Assembly (NCBI RefSeq): GCF_004323735.1
Contig: NZ_CP036455.1
Coordinates: forward strand, 5,389,101 to 5,453,100
Direction: 5' to 3'
DNA: 64,000 nucleotides
From: Streptomonospora litoralis
Lineage (GTDB): Bacteria; Actinomycetota; Actinomycetes; Streptosporangiales; Streptosporangiaceae
Below the pieces are notes generated by a model that worked only from the letters and a program-made list of their open reading frames with translations, was not told the DNA's origin and searched no databases. Positions 17,536-25,473 of this stretch are shown here, piece after piece (positions within the stretch are counted from its first letter, which is position 1; each line of letters begins with the position of its first letter). Both the position numbers and the translations under genes were made by a program.

Positions 17536-18495
17536 TCAGGTGTCCAGGTGGTCGGTGAAGATGCCGACGAGAATCCGGCCGTCCAGCCGCTCGTCGGGCA
17601 GGCTGAAGTGGACCCGGTTGCGGTGGCGCTCCTTCTTCGCGTGCCAGGCGCAGTGGTAGGTCTCGCCGCGGTACTCGACGTCCCGCTGCGCGATGGCCTT
17701 CGGATTGCTCCTGGTGTTGGGGCTTTCCGGGGAGGCGTCGATGCCCTTGGCTCCGAGATGCGCCTCTATCCGGTCCGGCTGGCCTTTGCAGGCGGCGACC
17801 GCGTCGGCGAAGTGGGCGTCGATCGCCGCGAGCGCCCGCACCACCCAGTCGCGCAGTTCCGCGTACGTGCCGTCGAAGGCGCCGAATCTCAGCGTCGGGG
17901 CGCAGACGAGGTTGGGGAAGGCGTTGGGCGCGTAGTCGAAGAACCGCTGCTCGGGCACGTTCTCGCGGGAGTAGAGACCCTGCCAGAATCCGGGCCGGTC
18001 CTCGGGACTGACGAGGAAGCACAACTCCGCCTCCTGCCCTCCCGCGGAGACGGGGAGCCACGACCGGCGGCGGTCGGTGAACGCGACGCAGCCGGTGCCG
18101 TGCCTGCGGTAGGCGTTGTCGAGCGCGTAGCCGAGCGACCAGGCGGGGTCGACGTCGTCGTCGCCGACCTTGACGGCGTCCGGCAGGGCGCCGGTCTCGT
18201 CGTCGTCCCAACTGCGACAGCGGTCGAGGAGCTGGCCGAGCAGCCGCCGGGTGTCAGCCGGTATCGGAGGTGCATCCACCCCGTACAGGAACTCCCACAG
18301 CTCTTGTCCGTCGTCGCACTCCTGGGAGAAGACCAGGCTGCACACCGCGACCGGGTCGTCGCTGCGCAGGGCCAGCAGCGTGTCGTTGAACACGTCCAAC
18401 CAGTCGCCCAGTTCTTCGTCGCTTAGCCCGCGGAAGTCCAGGCTCGACTCGTCCACCACGTAGCGGAACGGCTCATCGGCGGCGGCGTCGGGCAC
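17536..18495 (-). CDS. Unknown operon protein with C-terminal HxWH/HF/IF-H motif
   Basis: 319 residues from the GTG at 18495, chosen because GGAGG sits 7 bases upstream; the longer frame is antisense shadow of the preceding ATPase gene. It overlaps that gene by 23 bases, so translation is coupled. No named domain is recognised. The C-terminal third reads YRGETYHCAWHAKKERHRNRVHFSLPD, then RILVGIFTDHLDT, a conserved-looking His/Trp-rich pattern often placed beside AAA ATPases in conflict loci; the middle has CFLVSPEDRPGFWQGLYSRE. The steady linkage with DUF262 and DUF3696 genes suggests a subunit or effector of the same system; that is an inference. Confidence 0.7.
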   Translation of the reverse strand: MPDAAADEPFRYVVDESSLDFRGLSDEELGDWLDVFNDTLLALRSDDPVAVCSLVFSQECDDGQELWEFLYGVDAPPIPADTRRLLGQLLDRCRSWDDDETGALPDAVKVGDDDVDPAWSLGYALDNAYRRHGTGCVAFTDRRRSWLPVSAGGQEAELCFLVSPEDRPGFWQGLYSRENVPEQRFFDYAPNAFPNLVCAPTLRFGAFDGTYAELRDWVVRALAAIDAHFADAVAACKGQPDRIEAHLGAKGIDASPESPNTRSNPKAIAQRDVEYRGETYHCAWHAKKERHRNRVHFSLPDERLDGRILVGIFTDHLDT

Positions 18496-19627
18496 GTGCC
18501 AACCTCCCCAGGTCGTGTTCGAGCTGGTCGAAGAAGCCCGCGGGCCATGCGGCGACCTGACCGTCGTCCTTGAGGCCGATCCGCACCGCCGCGGGCGCGC
18601 CCTCGTCGGCGGGGGTATTCGCGTCCGCGGCGGCGTTCGCGTCCGCCTCGCCGCCGAAGAACAGCATCGCCACCTCCTCGGCGGGCACCGTGCCCTCCTC
18701 GGCCGCCGCGATCCGGACGCCGTTGAGGACGTGGTCGCTGTGGGTCTCCACGAGTACCTGCACACCCGCGCCGGCGACCCGGCCGAGGAAGCGGCCGATG
18801 CGCGACTGGCCGGCCGGGTGCAGGTGCGCCTCGGGGTTTTCCACGATCAACATGCCGCCGGGCTCGGCGAGCAGTCCCGCCACGATGACCGGCAGCGCGT
18901 AGGAGACGCCGAACCCCATGTTCGTGGGCCGGATGGGCTCGCTGAAGACTCCGGGCTCGCGGAAGCGGATCGTGCTGGCCGTCAGGCCCGAGGGCCACTG
19001 CGCGTCGATGCGCAGCGGGCGGACGATGTCGCCGACCCACCCTTCGACATGGGTGCGCAAGGTCGTCACCGCGTACTGCTCATTCGTCGCCGGGTGCTGA
19101 ACGGCTTCGGGCACCTGCCGGGTCGCGTTCATAGCCAGCACCTGAGCCGTGAATTCGCCCTGGTGGCCGACTCCGATCCGGGCGATGTCCGCGGCGGAGA
19201 CATCGAGCTGGTCCCGCGGCCCGAGACGTTCGGCGCCGAGGTAGGTGAAACCGAAACCGTGCCGCGTCAGCTCCGGCAGCGGCGACTCGAAGACGTTCTC
19301 CAGCAGCACATAGAGCGCCCGCTCATCGGGCACGCTCATCCGGTAGTGCCGCTGTTGGGCACCGCTGCGCAGGATCAGCTCGATGCTGGACCCTTCGGCG
19401 TCCAGGCGCAGCAGCTCCTGCGCCTCGCCGAGCGCCAAACCGTAGGGGCCGTTGAGCTGGATGGTGTTGCCGCTCTGCAGCTCGGAGATCTGCCGGGCGA
19501 GCAGCAGCGACTGGATCACCGTGCTCTTGCCGGCGCCGTTGAGGCCGCTGAGCACCGTGAGACGGCCCAGGTCGAAGGACGCCCGGGTGAAGCGCTTGAA
19601 GTTGCGGATCTCCAGTGCGGTGATCAC
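18473..19627 (-). CDS. AAA family ATPase with DUF3696 tail
   Basis: 384 residues. An ABC/SMC-like or OLD-like AAA ATPase: IRNFKRFTRASFDLGRLTVL leads into GLNGAGKST (Walker A near 28-36), and GGMLIVENPEAHLHPAGQS (Walker B near 255-270) is followed by VLVETHSDHVLNGVR. The C-terminal KDDGQVAAWPAGFFDQLEHDLGRL is the DUF3696 motif. No TOPRIM is visible in this chain. GTG at 19627 overlaps the upstream stop as GTGA, so it is coupled to the DUF262 gene. In conflict systems such ATPases act as sensors or switches for a linked effector; here candidates are the DUF262 protein or the giant helicase. Confidence 0.88.
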   Translation of the reverse strand: MITALEIRNFKRFTRASFDLGRLTVLSGLNGAGKSTVIQSLLLARQISELQSGNTIQLNGPYGLALGEAQELLRLDAEGSSIELILRSGAQQRHYRMSVPDERALYVLLENVFESPLPELTRHGFGFTYLGAERLGPRDQLDVSAADIARIGVGHQGEFTAQVLAMNATRQVPEAVQHPATNEQYAVTTLRTHVEGWVGDIVRPLRIDAQWPSGLTASTIRFREPGVFSEPIRPTNMGFGVSYALPVIVAGLLAEPGGMLIVENPEAHLHPAGQSRIGRFLGRVAGAGVQVLVETHSDHVLNGVRIAAAEEGTVPAEEVAMLFFGGEADANAAADANTPADEGAPAAVRIGLKDDGQVAAWPAGFFDQLEHDLGRLARARRRRR

Positions 19628-20787
19628 AGGCCGGCCCGAGCCGCGTCGCGCGTGGTCGAGAAGCGGTAGCGGACGCGCTGAGCGTCACCGGTGGAAGCGG
19701 TGATCGCGTACAGGTATGTGACATCGTCGGTCATGAGCCGGCGCGCTTCGGCGACGATCAGTTCGCGGCGCCGGGTCAGGTCGTCCGGACCGAAGTCGGT
19801 GAGAGAGATCGACCAGGCTTCGAACAGCGCGCGGTTCACCGGATTCAGCGACTCCGTGCCGTATGGCCACTTGCGGAATGCATGCTTGCCGAATACCAGG
19901 TAGGAGTTGTGCATGGCCCTCGTGAAAGCGGCCCTCAGATCGGCGACCTTGTCGTCGGGGACTTCCGCCGGGTCGTCGAGAGCGGCGGTGGTGCGTTCCA
20001 GGAAGGGCTCCATCGCCCGCAGCTTGAGGTACTCGTCCACACCGAAGATCCAGAAGGCGCAGAAGCGCAGCGCCATCTCTCGGTCGGTCATGCGCACCTG
20101 GTTGTACAGGTTGTTGGTTGCGGCGTTGAACTCCTCGGTGGCGGCCAGGTCGCGCAGGATGTCGCGGCTGCGGTCCTTGCTCATGGAGTGGCGGATCTCT
20201 TGTGCGTTGAGCGGGGTGCCGCCCGTGTTGATCCGCTTGAAGATGTCGTAGGTGACTTCGCGCGGGGTGGTGGGGTCGATGACGTGCACGACGATCTGCG
20301 CGTTGTTGATACGGCGCTGCAGCGCCGTGCCCAGGTCGGAGAAACGCTTGCCCTCTTCGGTCAGGTACTCCAGGCCCTTCAGCGCGAAACCGGTGTCTTC
20401 GCCGCCGCGCACGAAGGCGTTGATGGTGGAGAGCCGTTGCAGACCGTCCACGACGCGCAGCAGGCCGTCCGCGTCCTCCGCGAAGTAGAACGCCGGCAGC
20501 GGGATCTGCAACAGGACCGACTCGATCAGCCGGGACTTCTGCGGGACCTTCCACACCCGGTTGCGCTGGAATTCGGGGGCCAGCTCCAGCGAGCCGTCCT
20601 CGATCATGTCCATCACGTTGCGCAGCGAGAACTGCTTGGTGCTCACTCTGATGTCGTCGGGATTCCACGGCTTACCGGAACTCAGTTCGGCGTCGTCGGG
20701 AAGCTGCTCTACCTCGACGTCGGTGCCGATGTCCTGGAAATGCTCTTCCAGGATGTTCGGAGCGGTGGTCTCGTCCGGTAGCGCCAT
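19624..20787 (-). CDS. DUF262 domain protein (GmrS/ParB-like)
   Basis: 387 residues from the ATG at 20787, where GAGGACC precedes it. The DUF262 core is clear: SLELAPEFQRNRVWKVPQKSRLIESVLL, LPAFYFAEDADG, VVDGLQRLSTINAF (the DGQQR-type motif near residues 110-117), and IFKRINTGGTPLNAQEIRHS. DUF262 belongs to the ParB/sulfiredoxin superfamily and forms the nucleotide-hydrolysing half of GmrSD type IV restriction enzymes. No DUF1524 HNH partner domain is visible: after DUF262 the protein is helical and ends without an HNxxP motif, so another operon member would have to supply cutting. First gene of the five-gene minus-strand operon. Confidence 0.87.
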   Translation of the reverse strand: MALPDETTAPNILEEHFQDIGTDVEVEQLPDDAELSSGKPWNPDDIRVSTKQFSLRNVMDMIEDGSLELAPEFQRNRVWKVPQKSRLIESVLLQIPLPAFYFAEDADGLLRVVDGLQRLSTINAFVRGGEDTGFALKGLEYLTEEGKRFSDLGTALQRRINNAQIVVHVIDPTTPREVTYDIFKRINTGGTPLNAQEIRHSMSKDRSRDILRDLAATEEFNAATNNLYNQVRMTDREMALRFCAFWIFGVDEYLKLRAMEPFLERTTAALDDPAEVPDDKVADLRAAFTRAMHNSYLVFGKHAFRKWPYGTESLNPVNRALFEAWSISLTDFGPDDLTRRRELIVAEARRLMTDDVTYLYAITASTGDAQRVRYRFSTTRDAARAGL

Positions 20788-21106
20788 AGTGGGGGTCCTC
20801 GCTTCGGGCACGCACGCATCGGATCGGCCGAACCGGCTTCGGGATCGGCGCCGCCCGACTTCCTCCCGCCTTCGGTCCGCCCTCAACCCTAAGAGCCTAA
20901 AGACCCCTGCGGCAGGCGATTCGGTGTGATCGCAACACTTTTCCCGTGGCCGCGTCCGGCCGCGTCCGGCCGCGTGCGTCTCGGTTGCACCGGTAACTGT
21001 CCGGGGGCGTGCCGTGGCTGCAGGCCGGAAAACCATGCGTGGTTTGCCGGTGAAACAGCGCGGGGACTTCTAGGACCCCGTTCCGTACCCACCGGAGGTA
21101 CTTGCG
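20788..21106. other. Divergent intergenic region with 10-base tandem repeat
   Basis: No gene. It must hold the promoters for the DUF262 operon (left) and the 89-residue gene (right). GCCGCGTCCG occurs twice in tandem followed by GCCGCGTGCG (20951-20980). Confidence 0.5.
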
Positions 21107-21376
21107 ATGACTCGCACCTGGGAAGCCGATACGCGCGCCGGGATGCGGCGCCGGATCGGCCCCCCTCCTCTCGACCTCGGTGTCACCAAGGCCGGGCCGG
21201 ACTGCCCGGAGATCTGGGAACTCGACAACGGCGACATCGCCGTCATCGGCCGCGACGCCACCGACGCCTACCGCGGCCGCCTTCCGTCCGGAGTCAGCGT
21301 GGGCACCGACGAACGGCTGGTGGTCATCCCCCGCGTCACGCTGGCGGCCGCCAAGCCGGAGATCCCCGATGCTTGA
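21107..21376 (+). CDS. Small conserved protein, partner of DUF6879-type gene
   Basis: 89 residues, soluble, acidic. The core PDCPEIWELDNGDIAVIGRDATDAY and the C-terminal DERLVVIPRVTLAAAKPEI mark a small actinobacterial family normally encoded directly before a DUF6879-type gene, as here (8-base overlap). Function is unknown. A second copy lies at 47692-47961 with about three quarters of residues identical by eye. The ATG at 21107 is preceded by GGAGGTA, a good ribosome binding site. Confidence 0.8.
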   Translation: MTRTWEADTRAGMRRRIGPPPLDLGVTKAGPDCPEIWELDNGDIAVIGRDATDAYRGRLPSGVSVGTDERLVVIPRVTLAAAKPEIPDA

Positions 21377-21977
21377 GGGCTTGCGCGACCTGCCCGCCAT
21401 ACCGCTGGAGCGCAGCGCCTACCACGCCGAATACCGGCGCGAGTACGCAGCCGGCGGGGTGTTCTGGAAGCTGGAGCGCGCCCAGACGTTCCAGGAGCCC
21501 GGCGACCCCAGTTGGGAGGCTTTCGCCAAGGGAGACTGGGCGCGGGCGGTGGAACTGAACGAGGCGGACCGGTCCGAAGCCGAGGCCATGGCCGCCAAGG
21601 ACCGCGAGGTCGGCATGCAGACCCGGCGCATACGCGTCGTGGAGCATCCGGTGAGCCCGTACTTGCAGTGGGAGATGCAGTTTCTGCGGCTGCTGGCCGA
21701 GTCGGGGCAGTCGCTGCGTGTGCTCACCGCCGAGCGGGTGGCCCATCTGGAGGGGCAGCGCACGCTGCCCGAGGTCGTGCTGCTCGGTGACCGGGTGCTG
21801 TTCCTGGTCCGCTACGACGCCGCGGGCCGGGCGCGGGGTGCTTGGCGGGTCGATGATCCCCGCGCGATCGCCGACACCGCAGCGGAACTGGCCGAGGTGT
21901 TCGGGTGGGGTGAGCCGCTGCTGGAGTACTTCCACCGGGAGATCGCGCCGCTGCCGCCTCCGGCCGTTCCTGCATGA
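21369..21977 (+). CDS. DUF6879-type protein
   Basis: 202 residues from the ATG at 21369, overlapping the previous stop. Typical family segments: GGVFWKLERAQTFQEPGDPSWEAF near residues 32-55, RIRVVEHPVSPYLQWEMQFL, GDRVLFLVRYD and an aromatic C-terminal segment LLEYFHREIAPLP. No catalytic motif is apparent. In actinomycetes such genes sit in small variable operons, often beside XRE/DUF397 genes; the role is unknown. It is followed by a membrane-protein gene with an ATGA overlap, making a three-gene operon. Confidence 0.8.
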   Translation: MLEGLRDLPAIPLERSAYHAEYRREYAAGGVFWKLERAQTFQEPGDPSWEAFAKGDWARAVELNEADRSEAEAMAAKDREVGMQTRRIRVVEHPVSPYLQWEMQFLRLLAESGQSLRVLTAERVAHLEGQRTLPEVVLLGDRVLFLVRYDAAGRARGAWRVDDPRAIADTAAELAEVFGWGEPLLEYFHREIAPLPPPAVPA

Positions 21978-22792
21978 GCGGAACTGCCGAGTCCTCCGCC
22001 GGGGCGTCACCGCGCGGCACACACCGCAGGTGGCGTCTCGGCGGCGTTATGTTTGCGCCCGTGGTGCTCGTACTCGTCGTGGTAGCGGTCGTCGGGCTCG
22101 TCGGCCTGTCACCGCTCGCCTTGGGGCTGGTCCGCGGTATCAGCGGCGACTGGGAGGGGCTGAGCGTCGTCGGTCAGACCTACGGCGCGGCCTCAGCGCT
22201 ACTGGCAGGGCTCGCACTGGTCGGTGTCGTCGCCACACTCGTGGTGCAGGCGCGCGAGACGCGGATGGCGCGAGAACTCGCGCTGCGGGATTCCAACAGC
22301 GAGCTGCTGCGCATGGCCATGGAAAACGAAGAGTACGCCGAGTGCTGGGGCGCGAACATGTCCGCGACCGGCAGCAAGGCGCAGCGGCAGAGCATGTACA
22401 CCAACATGATCGTCTCCCAGTGGGAGATGGCCTTCGACTCGCGCGCCGTCAACGATGAGCATGTGCGGACGCTCGCGCGCAATCTGTTCGTCGGCCCGGT
22501 CGGTTGGGAGTACTGGAATCGTGTACGCGAAGTGCGGTTGCACACCGCCGGGACACGCAGGTCGCGCCGGTTCCATCGCATCCTCGATGAGGAGTTCCAG
22601 CGGGCTCCGGAACCGCCCGCCGCTCCCGCCGCGGGGTCAGGGCGCAGGCGCTTGGGCGGCGGGCGCGGAGAGCGCAGCAACCGGGTCAGCGGAGCTCCTG
22701 CGGCCGCGTCAGTGCTAACGGGACTCGTCGGGTTCGGGGCCGGCGCGCTGGTTGCCCGGTTACTGAAGAGGCTGCGGCGGCGAGCAGCGTGA
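21974..22792 (+). CDS. DUF6082-like membrane protein
   Basis: 272 residues. Two N-terminal membrane segments (about residues 26-48, FAPVVLVLVVVAVVGLVGL, and 65-87, YGAASALLAGLALVGVVATL), then a cytoplasmic part with QARETRMARELALRDSNSELLRMAMENEEY and WEMAFDSRAV, and a possible third hydrophobic stretch near the C terminus (VLTGLVGFGAGALVARLL). The pattern recalls the DUF6082 family. The function is unknown. ATGA overlap with the preceding gene indicates coupled translation. Confidence 0.7.
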   Translation: MSGTAESSAGASPRGTHRRWRLGGVMFAPVVLVLVVVAVVGLVGLSPLALGLVRGISGDWEGLSVVGQTYGAASALLAGLALVGVVATLVVQARETRMARELALRDSNSELLRMAMENEEYAECWGANMSATGSKAQRQSMYTNMIVSQWEMAFDSRAVNDEHVRTLARNLFVGPVGWEYWNRVREVRLHTAGTRRSRRFHRILDEEFQRAPEPPAAPAAGSGRRRLGGGRGERSNRVSGAPAAASVLTGLVGFGAGALVARLLKRLRRRAA

Positions 22793-22830
22793 ACCGATCG
22801 CGGCGATAACCATCGGACCCGGGCTCGGGT

Positions 22831-23781
22831 TCACGAACTGCTCTGCCGTGAGCCGGCGGCCTGCCTGCCGGCACTGCCTACGACGTCCAGAATGTAGCCG
22901 GGGTGCCGCAGGTCGGCCCAGGTGAAGCGGACGATACGGACATCGGGATGTGCGGCGGCGAGGGCGTTCTGCCTGCGCCGGTCGTGCAGCAGCGCCTCGG
23001 GCAGTTCGTGCGGTCCGCGGCCGTCGGCTTCGACGAGCAGCCGGCGTTCCGCCCACCACAGGTCGCCGACGGCGATCAGGTGCCCGCGCGCATCGTAGAA
23101 CGGGTGCTGGAGGTCGTCGGGGGGTAGCCCGCCGTCGCCGCATATGAGCCGGATCCTGGTCTCCAGGGGACTCTGCGCACGGCCGTCGGCCATGCCCCAC
23201 CACGGCAGGGACCGGGCACAGCCTGCGCGGTCGCTGTTGGCGGCGGCGAGGCCCGGCAGCTCGTCGGCCGCGACGAGCTGCCGGTTGAGCGCGGAGTCGA
23301 GCAGGCACACCGCCGTGACCCGGTCGACCCGCAGCACGGTGTCCCGCAGCGTCCGGCCCGGGACGGTCGCGCGCATACCTCCTCTGGTCGTGAACTCGCC
23401 GCGGTCGGTGGCCCAGGTGTGCAGGGTGATCCCGGGGACCCTACGCCGGCTGCCCCGGCCGGGGATCGTCATGTGCACCGCGCCGTCCCAGGGCGGCAGA
23501 CCCTGCATTCCCCACAACCGTGCGGCGGTCTCGGCGCTGGCGAACGCGGCGGGACCCAGCGCCAGCTGAGCCGCCATCGCCGCGGAGAGGAACCGGCCCC
23601 GAGCGGTGCCGCCCCCGGTGCCGCGATCCAGGTAGACCCCGTGGTGCATCCGCACCCACCTGCCCCGGTTCAGCAGGCTGCGCAGGGTGCGCCGGCTGAG
23701 ACCGCACCGGCGCACCTGCTCACTGCTGATCACCCCGTACTGGCTTGCCGCGATGCGCTGGGCCTCTTGGGAAGGATCCAT
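22831..23781 (-). CDS. AbiEi-like HTH plus DUF559/Vsr-like nuclease-fold protein (copy 1)
   Basis: 316 residues. The N terminus (QYGVISSEQVRRCGLSRRTLRSLLNRGRWVRMHHGVYL) is the winged-helix seen in AbiEi-type antitoxins of type IV toxin-antitoxin systems. The C terminus (SPLETRIRLICGDGGLPPDDLQHPFYD, LIAVGDLWWAERRLLVEADGRGPH, LLHDRRRQNALAAAHPDVRIVRFTWADL) has the acidic pattern of DUF559/Vsr PD-(D/E)XK folds. It may be a DNA-binding nuclease-like protein; no AbiEii toxin gene is adjacent. Start ATG 23781 is chosen by alignment with its paralogue at 57540-58505, with which it shares most residues. Confidence 0.75.
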   Translation of the reverse strand: MDPSQEAQRIAASQYGVISSEQVRRCGLSRRTLRSLLNRGRWVRMHHGVYLDRGTGGGTARGRFLSAAMAAQLALGPAAFASAETAARLWGMQGLPPWDGAVHMTIPGRGSRRRVPGITLHTWATDRGEFTTRGGMRATVPGRTLRDTVLRVDRVTAVCLLDSALNRQLVAADELPGLAAANSDRAGCARSLPWWGMADGRAQSPLETRIRLICGDGGLPPDDLQHPFYDARGHLIAVGDLWWAERRLLVEADGRGPHELPEALLHDRRRQNALAAAHPDVRIVRFTWADLRHPGYILDVVGSAGRQAAGSRQSSS

Positions 23782-23917
23782 GAGTACGAGCATCGCCGCC
23801 GGGATGCGGCCGCGTCCCCGCCGATTGTGCGCCTGTGGACAACGCGCCTACCGGCACCGGGGTGTCGGGGGCGGGGGCGGGGGTTGCGGGGCGGCGGGAT
23901 GGTGCAACTCCAGGGCG

Positions 23918-24562
23918 TCAAAAGCCATCTGCCGTGAAGTTATGGCCGCTTTTCGCCACTCGATTGGGCATTTCAGCGGGATCATTCCGGATCGATGGGC
24001 GCGGCGGGGTGGGTGGGGTTGGTGGGGTTGGTGGAGTGCTTGGGGCGGGTGCAGTGCTTGGGGTGGGTGGGCAAGGTGCGGTCCTGGCCCAGAGGGTGAG
24101 GAGGAGGGTGTCGGGGTCGGGGGCCTCGATGAGGGCGGTGGGGGTGGCGGCCCAGTAGGACTGGGTCGACTCGCCGAACCAGATGACGGTGTGGCGGTGC
24201 TGGGCTTGGATCGCGGCGGCCGTGCGGTGTTCGGCGGTGAACTCGCGGGTGCGGCCGTACATGCGGTCCTGCTTCGCGGAGCGGCGGGCGCGGCACGGCG
24301 GGTGCGCGCAGGTCTTGCAGGGGCGGGTGGTGGTGGGGGTGATGCTTGTGGGGGTGCCGCTTGTGGGAGTGGCCGTGTCCGCGGGCTCGCGCTGGGGCGG
24401 GGGCGCGGGTGCGGGTGCGGGTGTGGGCGCCGGGGGCGGAGTGGGGGCGGGCGCGGGTGCACGATCGGGAGTGGGCGCGGGCGCGGGGGCGGGGATGGCA
24501 ACGTCGCGGCGCCTGGGGATGGAGAAGGTGAAGGCGCGGCGGGCGGCGGTAATCTCAGGCAT
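23918..24562 (-). CDS. Proline-rich hypothetical protein
   Basis: 214 residues. Begins MPEITAARRAFTFSIPRRRD, then an Ala/Pro-rich linker (APAPAPTPD-type repeats, about residues 24-60), a Cys-containing segment TCAHPPCRARRS, a core with YGRTREFTAEHRTAAAIQAQH, WFGESTQSYWAATP and ALIEAPDPDTLLLTLW, and a Thr/Pro tail made by tandem copies of a 9-base unit (around 24010-24035). The core is a small actinobacterial family of unknown function. Decayed copies of the core occur at 50452-50650 and 58645-58740. It may be co-transcribed with the anti-sigma-like gene upstream. Confidence 0.65.
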   Translation of the reverse strand: MPEITAARRAFTFSIPRRRDVAIPAPAPAPTPDRAPAPAPTPPPAPTPAPAPAPPPQREPADTATPTSGTPTSITPTTTRPCKTCAHPPCRARRSAKQDRMYGRTREFTAEHRTAAAIQAQHRHTVIWFGESTQSYWAATPTALIEAPDPDTLLLTLWARTAPCPPTPSTAPAPSTPPTPPTPPTPPRPSIRNDPAEMPNRVAKSGHNFTADGF

Positions 24563-24683
24563 TGATTCCGTTCCTTCGCTTGAGCTGTGGATGCGTTCTG
24601 GGATCAGGGCCCGGGAGGTGGTGGTGCACCGTCCCGGGCCGCTTGCCGTCGGGCGGCGGTGACTCGGTGGCTGGGCCGTCTGG

Positions 24684-25247
24684 TCAGGCGACGGCCCACG
24701 CGCTGCCGGAGAAGTCGTAGGCCAGGTGGAACCACACGTGACGGTGGGTCGGTAGACCGTTGTCGCCCCACCTGGTGGCCAGGGCGTCCACGAGAGCGAG
24801 CCCGCGCCCGCCGGTGGAGTCGGAGTCCAGACCGGCCGGGTTCGGCGCGAGGTAGCTGCGGTCACGGCAATCCCAGACCCCGGTACCGGGCTCGCCGCCG
24901 TCACGGCAGGTGAGCGTGAGCCCGTCGGCGAAGCGGTCGACACGGAGCGTGTAGTTGCCGCCGGGGCCGCCGGAGCGGGAGTGCTTGATGGCGTTGGCCG
25001 CGAGTTCGGTGCCGAGGAGGTCGAAAACGTGGCGGTAGTCGGGGTCCTGGTCGGCGGCGCAGCCGGTGAGGAAGGCGTGGACCAGGGGGAAGAGGGCCGT
25101 GTCGCCCCAGAAGGTGAAGGCGCGGGAGCGGAAGGGCGCGCGGGGAGCGTGGGGGTCGAAGTAGTGCTTCTTCTGCCAGGGGATGAGGAGGGTGAGCGGG
25201 ACGGTTACGGGCGGTAGCTGGTTGAGGGCAGGGCGGGTGGAGGGCAT
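24684..25247 (-). CDS. Anti-sigma-like ATP-binding protein (HATPase_c)
   Basis: 187 residues from the ATG at 25247; AAGGAG sits 7 bases upstream. HATPase motifs: LLGTELAANAIKHSRSG (N box), TCRDGGEPG (G1-like) and STGGRGLALVDALATRWG (G2). It lacks a phosphorylatable-histidine domain, so it resembles RsbW/SpoIIAB-type serine kinases, found in many copies in actinomycetes, usually near XRE/DUF397 genes as here. The likely role is control of an unidentified sigma factor or anti-sigma antagonist; no partner is encoded next to it apart from the XRE pair. Confidence 0.8.
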   Translation of the reverse strand: MPSTRPALNQLPPVTVPLTLLIPWQKKHYFDPHAPRAPFRSRAFTFWGDTALFPLVHAFLTGCAADQDPDYRHVFDLLGTELAANAIKHSRSGGPGGNYTLRVDRFADGLTLTCRDGGEPGTGVWDCRDRSYLAPNPAGLDSDSTGGRGLALVDALATRWGDNGLPTHRHVWFHLAYDFSGSAWAVA

Positions 25248-25407
25248 GGCTGCTCCTTGAGGTCTCGGGTGGCGCGAGAAGAGGTCGAGCGGATGTGGCG
25301 GTACCCGCGGGCAGCTCATTTTTCGGACAGGGCGGCGGGCGGGTAGTAGCGTGGCCGGTGGACACTGGGAGTGATGCATCAGTGACCATCTACACACTCA
25401 TAGTGGA

Positions 25408-25450
25408 ACTCGAAATTCGAGCTGTCAACACCATGATTCGAATTTCGAGT
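25408..25450 (+). promoter_or_regulatory. Operator-like inverted repeat before XRE gene
   Basis: ACTCGAAATTCGA (25408-25420) and its exact reverse complement TCGAATTTCGAGT (25438-25450) are 17 bases apart. The left copy is itself part of a 13-base palindrome, CTCGAAATTCGAG. The AT-rich pair lies just before the XRE gene and is a good candidate for its autoregulatory site. Confidence 0.65.
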
Positions 25451-25473
25451 AACGATCGTCTAGGATCATGGCC

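Noticed and set aside
22831-23781. AbiE toxin-antitoxin pair
   Set aside because: Only the AbiEi-like winged helix is present; no AbiEii nucleotidyltransferase gene is adjacent to either copy.
24001-24075. CRISPR-like tandem repeats
   Set aside because: Short 9-18 base G-rich units inside a coding sequence for a Thr/Pro tail; no spacers.
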